NCBI GenBank assembly: GCA_012839325.1
Contig: DUNQ01000053.1
Location: forward strand, 1 to 51,842
DNA from: Candidatus Cloacimonadota bacterium
Lineage (GTDB): Bacteria > Cloacimonadota > Cloacimonadia > Cloacimonadales > Cloacimonadaceae
Length of the DNA: 51,842 nucleotides
Direction: 5' to 3'
In this document: positions 16,525-24,292 of the stretch, piece after piece
Layout: each line of letters begins with the position of its first letter
How positions within the stretch are numbered: the first letter of the stretch is position 1
Translations under genes and position numbers: made by a program
The notes under the pieces: generated by a model
Databases searched by the model: none
Told to the model about the DNA's origin: nothing
Seen by the model: only the letters and a program-made list of their open reading frames with translations

Positions 16525-16554
16525 ATTATACCGCTTTTGTCAATATAAAGTTAA
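16525..16554 (-). promoter_or_regulatory. Promoter of the redox operon
   Basis: Minus-strand TATAAT (16530-16525) with TTAACT (16554-16549) 18 bases upstream. A second perfect TATAAT (16457-16452) lies just before the glutaredoxin ribosome site with a weak TTGCTT 17 bases upstream, so two start sites are possible. Confidence 0.5.
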
Positions 16555-16684
16555 GCTTTCTTTGTGTTTTGGCAAATTATTTCATTCACTTAGTTCTGTT
16601 TTTGATTGTTTTGGAAAATTCTCTTGCCATAAATGTAGTATCTTTTTAGTATGGTAAACAGCATTATAGCATCAGGAGTAAAAG

Positions 16685-18019
16685 ATGGCAAGTTCATTTG
16701 TATGTACAGATTGCGGATTTGAAGCCGGCAAGTGGAGCGGCAAATGTCCCAGCTGCGGAAGCTGGAGCACCCTCAAAGAAAGCTCTCGCTTTATAGGAAA
16801 AGCTGCTGCAAATAAAGTATCCGGCGTGATTGACAAACCGGAGAAGCTGATTGAGGTATCTTCGGAAGCCGAGGCGCGGATAGCAACGGGGAATTCGGAA
16901 TTAGACCTCGTCTTGGGCGGCGGAATCGTGAGCGGCATGCTTATCCTCATAGGCGGAGAGCCCGGCATAGGCAAATCCACACTCATGCTACAACTCGCGC
17001 AATGGTTGGGCGAAAAAGACAAAAAGATACTCTATGCATCCGGCGAAGAAAGCGCAGCACAGATACACATGCGCAGCAAACGCCTCAAGGTCACCAGTGA
17101 TAATATACTCCTGCTTTGCACAAATAATACAGAGAGCATCTTGGCTGCCATAGAAGAAGAAAAACCGGCACTGGCAATCGTGGATAGTATTCAATCCGTA
17201 GCCAGTTCTACCAGTGAGTCCACCGCCGGAAGCGTCTCGCAATTAAGAGAGAGCACAAATCACTTCATGCGACTGGGCAAAACCCTTGGCGTTCCGATCT
17301 TTATGGTGGGTCATGTTACCAAAGAAGGTTATGTTGCTGGTCCTAAGATATTGGAACACATGGTGGATACCGTGCTTTACTTCGAGGGCGAGATGCGTAG
17401 TCAGCATAAGATCCTGCGTGCAGTAAAAAACCGTTTTGGATCCACCAATGAAATAGGTCTTTTTGAGATGACGGGGCAAGGGCTAATCCCCGTAAAGAAC
17501 CCCAATTCCGTATTTGTGAGCAATCAGATGTCTCAGATAGGCACATCAGCTGCTTGCATCATTGAAGGAAGCCGCAGCTTCATCGTGGAGGTTCAGTGTC
17601 TTGCAACGGGCTCAAATTATGGCACGCCTCAGCGGGTTGTTGTGGGAATCGAGCAGAAAAAGCTCGCTATTTTATTGGCTATCTTAGAGAAGAATCTCGC
17701 ACTCTATCTGCGTAACAATGATGTATTTATCAATCTCGCAGGCGGGATCAGAACCGCGGACACCTCGCTGGATCTTGCAATCTTGGCTGCCATCATTAGT
17801 AGTCTGAAAGATAGTCCCCTACCGGAAAACTCGGTGTTCATCGGCGAAGTGGGGCTGAATGGCGAAGTGCGTCCTGTCTCGCAGCTTGAATCACGCATAT
17901 CAGAAGCCAAGAAATTAGGCTATGAAAACATATATGTCTCCGGCTATGCTCGCCTTAAAGGCAAGAAGGATGTGCATAAGGTCAAGGATCTGAAGGGCTT
18001 ATATCAGGCGATCAGCTGA
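16685..18019 (+). CDS. radA: DNA repair protein RadA
   Basis: Branch-migration ATPase that helps RecA in recombinational repair. The 444-residue protein has all RadA parts: N-terminal zinc finger (C7, C10, C21, C24), RecA-like core with Walker A at 91-99 (GEPGIGKST), the RadA-specific KNRFG motif (about 247), and a C-terminal Lon-protease-like domain without the catalytic serine. AGGAG lies six bases before the ATG. Monocistronic; its 3' end overlaps the convergent pyrD gene by 8 bases, so no terminator fits between them. Confidence 0.96.
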   Translation: MASSFVCTDCGFEAGKWSGKCPSCGSWSTLKESSRFIGKAAANKVSGVIDKPEKLIEVSSEAEARIATGNSELDLVLGGGIVSGMLILIGGEPGIGKSTLMLQLAQWLGEKDKKILYASGEESAAQIHMRSKRLKVTSDNILLLCTNNTESILAAIEEEKPALAIVDSIQSVASSTSESTAGSVSQLRESTNHFMRLGKTLGVPIFMVGHVTKEGYVAGPKILEHMVDTVLYFEGEMRSQHKILRAVKNRFGSTNEIGLFEMTGQGLIPVKNPNSVFVSNQMSQIGTSAACIIEGSRSFIVEVQCLATGSNYGTPQRVVVGIEQKKLAILLAILEKNLALYLRNNDVFINLAGGIRTADTSLDLAILAAIISSLKDSPLPENSVFIGEVGLNGEVRPVSQLESRISEAKKLGYENIYVSGYARLKGKKDVHKVKDLKGLYQAIS

Positions 18020-18956
18020 ATCTGCACGCGCCTTTTATATCATTCATACTCTTGTTATTGTTCAAAAGATAGTCGCCTAATCCCATCATCACCTCAGGTG
18101 CAGCCAAGGGATTCACGAAGTGCGCAGTTCCCAAAGCAATGGCGGAAGCGCCTGCCCAGATGAATTCCAGCGCGTCTTTCCAATCGTAGATACCGCCCAT
18201 GGCAACGATCGGGATATCAACTACTTGCGCGGTTTTATATGTAAGCGCTAAGGCTACAGGCTTGATTCCCATGCCGGTATATCCGCCCACGCCCATCTTG
18301 ATGCGGGACATGCCCGTTTGGTGGTCTACCGCCATGCCATAGAGGCTGTTGATGAGCGCAAGAGAGGTGGCACCTCCGGCTTCGGCGGCTTTTGCTATCT
18401 CTGTAATATCTGTTACATTGGGGCTGAGCTTGATGCAAAGTTCGCGCTTTGTGAGCGGCTTTAGGCGAGAGACGAGATTGTGCACCACATCGGCTTGAGT
18501 GCCGAAAGCAATGCCTTCGTTCTCTACATTTGGGCAAGAAATATTGATCTCATAACCGTCTATTCCTTCCTGGGCTTCCAGCATTTCCAGCATCTCGCAA
18601 AACTCGTCTGTGCTGGAGCCGGAGAAACTTACTATCAGCGGCACAGAGAGCTCTTCCCTATATCTCGGCAGATTTTCTTTGATGAACATATCTAAGCCGG
18701 GATTTTGCAAGCCTATGGAATTGATCAGGCCTGCCTCTGTCTCATAAAGCCTGGGCGGTGGGTTGCCTTTCTTGGGCTCGCGGGTAATGGTTTTGCACAC
18801 GAATGCGCCGAGGCAATTTTGGTCGTAAAACTCTAAGGTTTCGAGGTCGAAAGTGCCGGAAGATACGCTGATCGGGGTCTTCATCTTCAGCACGCCCAAT
18901 GAGGTCTTCAGCTGCTCGCCGGCGTCTTGTCTTTGCTTCATTACATTATTTCCCAT
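18012..18956 (-). CDS. pyrD: Dihydroorotate dehydrogenase B, catalytic subunit
   Basis: Oxidises dihydroorotate to orotate with FMN, fourth step of pyrimidine synthesis. Class 1B is shown by the NISCPNVENEG loop with the active-site cysteine, the FMN-binding GGIYDWKDALEF and AGASAIALGT segments, and by the pyrK gene next to it. AAGGAG five bases upstream favours the ATG at 18956, overlapping pyrK by 16 bases; an internal ATG at 18941 (TAATG with the pyrK stop) is possible. The C-terminal end overlaps radA on the other strand. Confidence 0.94.
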   Translation of the reverse strand: MGNNVMKQRQDAGEQLKTSLGVLKMKTPISVSSGTFDLETLEFYDQNCLGAFVCKTITREPKKGNPPPRLYETEAGLINSIGLQNPGLDMFIKENLPRYREELSVPLIVSFSGSSTDEFCEMLEMLEAQEGIDGYEINISCPNVENEGIAFGTQADVVHNLVSRLKPLTKRELCIKLSPNVTDITEIAKAAEAGGATSLALINSLYGMAVDHQTGMSRIKMGVGGYTGMGIKPVALALTYKTAQVVDIPIVAMGGIYDWKDALEFIWAGASAIALGTAHFVNPLAAPEVMMGLGDYLLNNNKSMNDIKGACRFS

Positions 18957-19732
18957 CTTATCTCCTTTGCCGAAAACACCGGCCCTTCTTTACACACTCT
19001 CAGATAGTCCCAATCCTCTTTTGTGCCTATGGGAACCGTGCAGCCATGACAAACGCCGATGCCACATGCCATGTAGGCTTCAAGGGAAGAATAGTGCTCT
19101 ATATCATACATTTCCGAGATGCGAGTTGCCTCTTTCAGCATGCCGAAGGGGCCGCAGCTATATATAAGGTCTATCTCGCGCTCTTTGATGGTATTTTCAA
19201 GATCGTCGCAAGCGCGGCCTTTGCGCCCGATGGAGCCGTCTTCAGTCCACATTTCATCGCAGGGAAAGATGTCGCTGCCCGTGGCGCCGCCGTGTATCCA
19301 ATACACTTTGTTTTGTCCGATCAGCTTCTTTTGTAGATACCAAAGTGGCGGGTATCCTGCGCCTCCGCTGATGAGAAGTATCTTGCGATCTTCAGCCAAG
19401 GGGAAGCCATTGCCTGCGGGGCCGATAAGCTCTAAGGTGTCGCCTGCTTTCAGCTTTGAAAGTGCGTTTGTTCCCAGCCCTACGCGCTTGATCATGAAGC
19501 CTATCCTGCCGCCTTGATTGTCGTAGATGCTGATGGGCTTGAAAAGCCTGGGGATGCTTACGCTGGTGGGCGCATCTTCAAAAACTGCAAGTGCGCGGAT
19601 TTCATAGAATTGACCGGGCTTGCATAGTGCGCCCATGTCTTCATCCCAAATCCAGAGGATGAAATAATCTTCAGAGAGTTCTTCTCTTTGCACGATTGCT
19701 CGTTGGCGATATTGGGGTTTAGTCATCTTCAC
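18941..19732 (-). CDS. pyrK: Dihydroorotate dehydrogenase B, electron-transfer subunit
   Basis: Passes electrons from the PyrD flavin to NAD through FAD and a [2Fe-2S] cluster. The 263-residue protein has the ferredoxin-reductase fold (FAD site near YEIRALAV; NAD site ILLISGGAGYPPLW) and the C-terminal cluster motif CGIGVCHGC with a fourth cysteine in RVCKEGPVF. Overlaps pyrC upstream by 14 bases and pyrD downstream by 16, consistent with equal production of the heterotetramer subunits. Confidence 0.94.
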   Translation of the reverse strand: MKMTKPQYRQRAIVQREELSEDYFILWIWDEDMGALCKPGQFYEIRALAVFEDAPTSVSIPRLFKPISIYDNQGGRIGFMIKRVGLGTNALSKLKAGDTLELIGPAGNGFPLAEDRKILLISGGAGYPPLWYLQKKLIGQNKVYWIHGGATGSDIFPCDEMWTEDGSIGRKGRACDDLENTIKEREIDLIYSCGPFGMLKEATRISEMYDIEHYSSLEAYMACGIGVCHGCTVPIGTKEDWDYLRVCKEGPVFSAKEIRWEIM

Positions 19733-20999
19733 TATCCTGATAGGTGATTTTTCCGTTCATAAATGTGTATTTCACGCGACTGGCTATGGTTTTGTTTAGC
19801 CAGGGGCTGTTTTTACTCTTGGAGAGGATGTTGTCCTTAGTGTGCGTGGTAGTGGCGTTTAGATCTATTAAAGTGAGGTCTGCGGCTACTCCTGTCTTGA
19901 TCTCGCCGCCGGGAAGCCTGAGGATCCTTGCGGCATTCTTGGTGAGGCTATCCACGAGGGTGGAAAGCGGGATCTCGCCGCTTAGAACGAGGCTTTCATA
20001 GAGGATGCCGAAGGCTGTCTCGAAGCCTATGATGCCGAATGGGGCTTGGTCGAACTCGCGTTCCTTCTCGAAATCGGCATGAGGGGCGTGATCGGTGGCT
20101 ACGCAATCTATCAATCCGCTCTTTAGCGCTTGAACGCATGCCAGGCGGTCTCTTTCGCTGCGTAAGGGCGGTTTCATCTTCGTGTTTGTGTCAAAATCGA
20201 GGCAGGCTTCGTCGTTGAGAACGAGGTGGTGGGGCGTCACTTCACAAGTGATGGGAAGACCTTTGGTCTTGGCGTTTCGTACGAGTTCCAATGCGCCGAC
20301 GGTGGAGATATGAGCGATGTGAAGCCTTGCTCCGGCGCTCTCTGCAAGCATGATGTCGCGGGCGATTATCACCTCTTCTGCCAGGGGCGTGATGCCGGAA
20401 AGGCCGAGCTTTGTGGCTATCCTGCCTGAATTTATCTGCCCTTTGCCGGCGAGCGCATAGTCCTCCGGATGGACGATCACCGGGATGTCAAAATTCGCTG
20501 CATAGCGCAGGCAGGAAAGCATCAGGCGGGCATCCTGCACGCACCAGCCGTCGTCGCTCACGCCTACTATTCCACCGGACTTCATCGTTGCCATCTCGCT
20601 GATCTCTTCGCCTTTGCTTTGCTTTGTGAGCGCGCCTATCACATATACTTTGGCGTGTCCGTGCTCCTTTGCTCTCAGTTGCATGTATTCCACGGAGGCG
20701 ATGTTATCGGTGATGGGATCTGTATTTGGCATGGCGCAAACTGAGGTGAATCCGCCTCTTGCTGCGCTCTTTGTGCCGGAAACTATGTCTTCTTTATAGG
20801 TATTGCCGGGGTCCCTTAGGTGCGCATGAAGGTCGATGAATCCGGGGAAAAGATGCATGCCTTCTGCGTCTATCACTGTCGCATCGGACGTATCTATTTC
20901 CTTTTCTATCCTTTTTATCTTCTTACCCTTTATCAGTACATCGAGCTTGGTGAGCTCTTTATCCATATAGACCATTGCGTTTTTAATGAGATATTGCAT
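19719..20999 (-). CDS. pyrC: Dihydroorotase (class I)
   Basis: Cyclises carbamoyl aspartate to dihydroorotate. The metal-binding H58-A-H60 lies in FPGFIDLHAHLRDPG. Downstream metal and substrate residues are visible in VHPED, HIAHIST and VATDHAPHADFEKE (catalytic Asp). Length 426 fits the class I amidohydrolases. It starts 18 bases after the pyrB stop. Confidence 0.95.
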   Translation of the reverse strand: MQYLIKNAMVYMDKELTKLDVLIKGKKIKRIEKEIDTSDATVIDAEGMHLFPGFIDLHAHLRDPGNTYKEDIVSGTKSAARGGFTSVCAMPNTDPITDNIASVEYMQLRAKEHGHAKVYVIGALTKQSKGEEISEMATMKSGGIVGVSDDGWCVQDARLMLSCLRYAANFDIPVIVHPEDYALAGKGQINSGRIATKLGLSGITPLAEEVIIARDIMLAESAGARLHIAHISTVGALELVRNAKTKGLPITCEVTPHHLVLNDEACLDFDTNTKMKPPLRSERDRLACVQALKSGLIDCVATDHAPHADFEKEREFDQAPFGIIGFETAFGILYESLVLSGEIPLSTLVDSLTKNAARILRLPGGEIKTGVAADLTLIDLNATTTHTKDNILSKSKNSPWLNKTIASRVKYTFMNGKITYQDSEDD

Positions 21000-21017
21000 T
21001 ATTTCCTCCTTTGTGGG

Positions 21018-21950
21018 TCATGCCCTTCCGCCGAGAATCAAAAACATCAGTGCCATCCTGATCGCAACACCGTTTGTTACCTGTTCTACGATCACGCTGT
21101 GTTCACCATCGGCTATCTCGGGGACGATCTCTACGCCACGGTTCATCGGGCCGGGGTGCATGATAAGTGCATTGGGTTTGGCGTGTTTCAGCGTGTCTTT
21201 ATTAAGTGCGTAGTGCTTGCTATATTCTTCCAGGCTGGGAAAAAGACCTTCAGACATTCTCTCGAATTGCATTCTTAGACCCATCACTACATCTGCGCCG
21301 GATAAAGCGCGACCTATGTCGTATTCAACTTTGCAGCCGTAAACGCTCTCTATTCCGCCCGGGACAAGGGTCTTAGGACCGCAAATGGTCACTTTGGCGC
21401 CCAGTTTGATCATTCCGATGAGATTTGAGCGCACCACGCGGCTGTGGAGAATATCGCCCACGATTGTGATCTTGAGCCCCCTCAAATCACCATATCTTTC
21501 CCAGATAGAGTAGATATCCAATAGCGCTTGGGTGGGATGTGCGTGTCTGCCATCGCCGCTGTTAATCACGGGTTTCTGGGAGTATTTGTGCACTAATTGA
21601 GAGCTTCCTGGGGAGCTGTGGCGAAAGCAATAAAGGTCTATGCCCATAGCGTTTAGCGTGTAAACGGTGTCTTGCAAACTCTCTCCTTTTTGGAGCGATG
21701 AGACGCTAGCTTGGAAGCTTACTACATCTGCTGAGAGACGGTTTGCAGCGAGTTCAAAACTCATGCGGGTGCGAGTGCTTTCTTCAATGAAAAGCGTGCA
21801 TACAGTCTTGCCCCTTAAGGTGGGTATCTTTTTGTATTCCCGCAAGTTGATTTGTTTCATCCCTTTGGCTGCTTTTAGAATATACACTATCTCTTCTGGG
21901 GAATAATCGTCCAGATCGTACATGCAGCGTCCTAAAAATTGTGGTGTCAT
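21018..21950 (-). CDS. pyrB: Aspartate carbamoyltransferase catalytic subunit
   Basis: Commits carbamoyl phosphate and aspartate to pyrimidine synthesis. It carries the carbamoyl-phosphate loop S58-T-R-T-R and HPTQALLDIYS (about 141-151). Length 310 is standard. No pyrI follows, so the allosteric subunit is missing here, as in many non-enteric bacteria. AAGGAG lies seven bases before the ATG. First gene of the pyrB-pyrC-pyrK-pyrD operon; pyrE, pyrF and carAB are not in the window. Confidence 0.95.
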   Translation of the reverse strand: MTPQFLGRCMYDLDDYSPEEIVYILKAAKGMKQINLREYKKIPTLRGKTVCTLFIEESTRTRMSFELAANRLSADVVSFQASVSSLQKGESLQDTVYTLNAMGIDLYCFRHSSPGSSQLVHKYSQKPVINSGDGRHAHPTQALLDIYSIWERYGDLRGLKITIVGDILHSRVVRSNLIGMIKLGAKVTICGPKTLVPGGIESVYGCKVEYDIGRALSGADVVMGLRMQFERMSEGLFPSLEEYSKHYALNKDTLKHAKPNALIMHPGPMNRGVEIVPEIADGEHSVIVEQVTNGVAIRMALMFLILGGRA

Positions 21951-22001
21951 ACTCGTTCTCCTTTCAAGCTCACTGGCATTGATTAAAGGTTATGTTGCTT
22001 T

Positions 22002-22031
22002 CTTATATTCTAAACTCGCTCAATCCGTCAA
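22002..22031 (-). promoter_or_regulatory. pyr operon promoter
   Basis: On the minus strand TTGACG (22031-22026, 5 of 6) and TATAAG (22007-22002, 5 of 6) are spaced by 18 bases. The leader before pyrB would be about 45 bases, too short for a typical attenuator. Confidence 0.6.
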
Positions 22032-22191
22032 GAATAATCTTGTATTATTTTATATTCGCGCGCATTTCGGTTGTGCTTTGCTTTTGCTTACAAATAAGAA
22101 TACTATACTTATTATTATAGCTAAGCTCTTGATATCAAGCGAGATTGCAGCTTTATAGCCGTAGATAAAAGCTATTTTATTAAGAATTGGC

Positions 22192-22218
22192 TTGACTTAA
22201 TATCAATCTCAATATTTA
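22192..22218 (+). promoter_or_regulatory. Possible promoter of the TPR lipoprotein
   Basis: TTGACT (22192-22197) is followed after 15 bases by TATTTA (22213-22218). The spacer is short, so the -10 may be shifted. It lies 34 bases before the start codon. Confidence 0.35.
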
Positions 22219-22251
22219 TGGGGGAAACAAATTATTAATAGGAGATTTCTT

Positions 22252-23334
22252 ATGAGAAAACTCATGATTGCCCTGCTGGTTCTCGTGCTCGCGCTTGGAG
22301 CTTGTACTACTACCAGACAGAAGCTGAGTCCTCAAGCTAATGTAAACGCCAAGACAGCTAATGTTTATTATGCTCAGAAAAATGTTGATAAAGCTCAAGA
22401 CTTTTATGAAAAGGTATTAGAAGAACACCCCGACCACGCTATTTCCTTGCGTCGAATGGGAGATATCTTCCTTCACAAAGGTGAAAACTTCCCCGATAAA
22501 GCAGTTGAATATAACAAAGAAGCTTTCCTCTATTATAGCAAAGCTCTTGATATTTACGCCGCTTACGAGAATGTTACCGACCAAGAAAGACTTGATGTTC
22601 GCAGCATGAACCGCAATAAAGAAGGTGCATGGGCGCGTATCTATCGCGCAGGAGACGTGCTTTTAGGCCAAGGTGAAACTCAGAAAGCCATGGAAATCTT
22701 CGAACTTGCACACGAGCTTCAACCCGAAGCATATCAGCCGATGATTCGCCTGAAAGACATCTATCAAAAAGAATTTGAAGACAATGAAAGAGCAGAAGAG
22801 ATTCTCCTTGCGCTCGTAGAGCAAGACCCGGACAATCTTGACTACAACCTCGAAACCGGTGCTTTCTACTATAACATTGAGAACTTCGCCAAAGCAGCGA
22901 CCTACTTTGAAAAAGCAAGTGAGCTTGCTCCTGCAAACCTTGACAACCTCATAAGCCTCTCTGTTGCTTATTATGAGATTGCTGAGTATAAAGACGCTCT
23001 TAGCGTAATCCAAAAAGCTATGGATCTTGGACCTCCGGATGCTGGCATACTGGAAACAGCTGCCGAGATTGCCGACAAGAGCGGTGATCAGCCCCTCAAG
23101 GTTCAATACCTCAAAGACCTCGTAGAAATCAACGCTGATGTAGATATATTTGCAGCTTTGGTATCTACCCTCAATCAGACTGAAGAATATGAAGAGATGA
23201 TTGAATATGCACTGAAATGGTATCATCACGACAATACAAGCCGTGATGCCGTGAACTTCATCATACTCGGTGCAGCGCAGACTGAAAATGATACCTTGCG
23301 TGATATCTATCAGAACATCCTTGGTTCAATGTAA
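22252..23334 (+). CDS. TPR-repeat lipoprotein
   Basis: Signal peptide with a lipobox (LALGAC, lipidated cysteine at 18), then about 340 residues of tetratricopeptide repeats, for example KAQDFYEKVLEEHPDHAISLRRMGD, KAMEIFELAHELQPEAYQPMIRL and KAATYFEKASELAPANLDNLISL. A scaffold at the periplasmic face of a membrane is likely; the partner is unknown. AGGAG lies seven bases before the ATG and a strong terminator follows, so it is probably a well-expressed single-gene unit. Confidence 0.88.
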   Translation: MRKLMIALLVLVLALGACTTTRQKLSPQANVNAKTANVYYAQKNVDKAQDFYEKVLEEHPDHAISLRRMGDIFLHKGENFPDKAVEYNKEAFLYYSKALDIYAAYENVTDQERLDVRSMNRNKEGAWARIYRAGDVLLGQGETQKAMEIFELAHELQPEAYQPMIRLKDIYQKEFEDNERAEEILLALVEQDPDNLDYNLETGAFYYNIENFAKAATYFEKASELAPANLDNLISLSVAYYEIAEYKDALSVIQKAMDLGPPDAGILETAAEIADKSGDQPLKVQYLKDLVEINADVDIFAALVSTLNQTEEYEEMIEYALKWYHHDNTSRDAVNFIILGAAQTENDTLRDIYQNILGSM

Positions 23335-23356
23335 TACGAGAGATACATTAATTATA

Positions 23357-23379
23357 GGGGGTATTGCACCCCCTTTTTT
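23357..23379 (+). terminator. Rho-independent terminator
   Basis: GGGGG (23357-23361) and CCCCC (23369-23373) around a 7-base loop, followed by six T. It ends the TPR lipoprotein transcript. Confidence 0.9.
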
Positions 23380-23407
23380 GTGCTTAAATTAAGGATGTGG
23401 AGACACC

Positions 23408-24292
23408 ATGACAAGAAAGGATGACAAGGCAAGCCTGATCTTTGCCGCTTTGGCGATACTCGCATGGAGCACGGTTTCCAGCGCGTTTAAGCTTGCGCTG
23501 ATTGACCTTAGCCCTTTGGGACTGCTTTTGATCTCATCTGTGGTGGCGACACTATTCCTCTTTGCATATAACCTTTGCGCGAGGAAGAAGCTCTTTGAAG
23601 AGTTCAGGCAAAACACCCGCAGCTCGCTTGCTGCGGGATTACTCAATCCTTTCTTATACTACCTTGTCTTGTTTTCTGCCTACGACAGGCTTCCCGCACA
23701 AGAAGCACAGGCGCTGAACTACACTTGGGCTATTGTTCTTTTTATCTTCAGCGTGATATTCTTCAAAGAAAGGTTCAGAGCGAAAGACTTACTTGCACTA
23801 TTGATCAGCTTTTTAGGCATACTGGTGATCTCAAGCAGGGGCAAGCTGACCAGCTTCAGGTTTGATGACATAGGCGGCATATCCTTGGCATTGGGCTCAT
23901 CCTTCATCTGGGCAGGATATTGGATATTAAACATGAAAGACAAGCGCGACGCGGGCATCAAGCTCTTTTATAACTTTATGATAGGAACATCTCTGATAGT
24001 CTTATATGCGCTGATAAGCGGCAAAGCATTGTTTAGCACGGGAGTGATCGCGTTTGGCACGATCGCCGCCATCTGGGTAGGAATCTTTGAGATGGGTCTC
24101 ACCTTCCTCTTTTGGCAGAAAGCACTTGAATATAGCACGAACACAGCTCGCATCTCGAACTTGGTATTTATCACGCCCTTTCTTTCATTGGTATTCATCC
24201 GAATCGTGCTTAACGAGGCGATACTTCCCTCCACGCTTATCGGGCTATTTTTGATAGTCTTCTCCAATCTCATTCAGAGAAGAAAAGATTAG
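23408..24292 (+). CDS. EamA/DMT-family exporter
   Basis: Inner-membrane transporter with the ten-helix, two-repeat EamA layout. The first repeat begins LIFAALAILAWSTVSSAFKLALIDLSPLG and the second GGISLALGSSFIWAGYWILNM. The end-of-repeat motif (ALNYTWAIVLFIFSVIFFKERF; LVFITPFLSLVFIRIVLNEAI) is clear. Members export amino acids or other metabolites; the substrate cannot be read from sequence. It starts 29 bases after a strong terminator, so it needs its own promoter, which I cannot place. Its stop overlaps the convergent cyclase gene by 4 bases. Confidence 0.9.
   Translation: MTRKDDKASLIFAALAILAWSTVSSAFKLALIDLSPLGLLLISSVVATLFLFAYNLCARKKLFEEFRQNTRSSLAAGLLNPFLYYLVLFSAYDRLPAQEAQALNYTWAIVLFIFSVIFFKERFRAKDLLALLISFLGILVISSRGKLTSFRFDDIGGISLALGSSFIWAGYWILNMKDKRDAGIKLFYNFMIGTSLIVLYALISGKALFSTGVIAFGTIAAIWVGIFEMGLTFLFWQKALEYSTNTARISNLVFITPFLSLVFIRIVLNEAILPSTLIGLFLIVFSNLIQRRKD

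Larger units (their letters stand above)
21951..22251. other. 301-bp divergent intergenic region
   Basis: AT-rich control region between pyrB and the TPR lipoprotein gene. It holds the pyrB promoter (22002-22031), a perfect 12-bp palindrome CTTGATATCAAG (22128-22139) of unknown meaning, and a candidate promoter for the lipoprotein (22192-22218). I see no PyrR-type leader structure before pyrB. Confidence 0.6.
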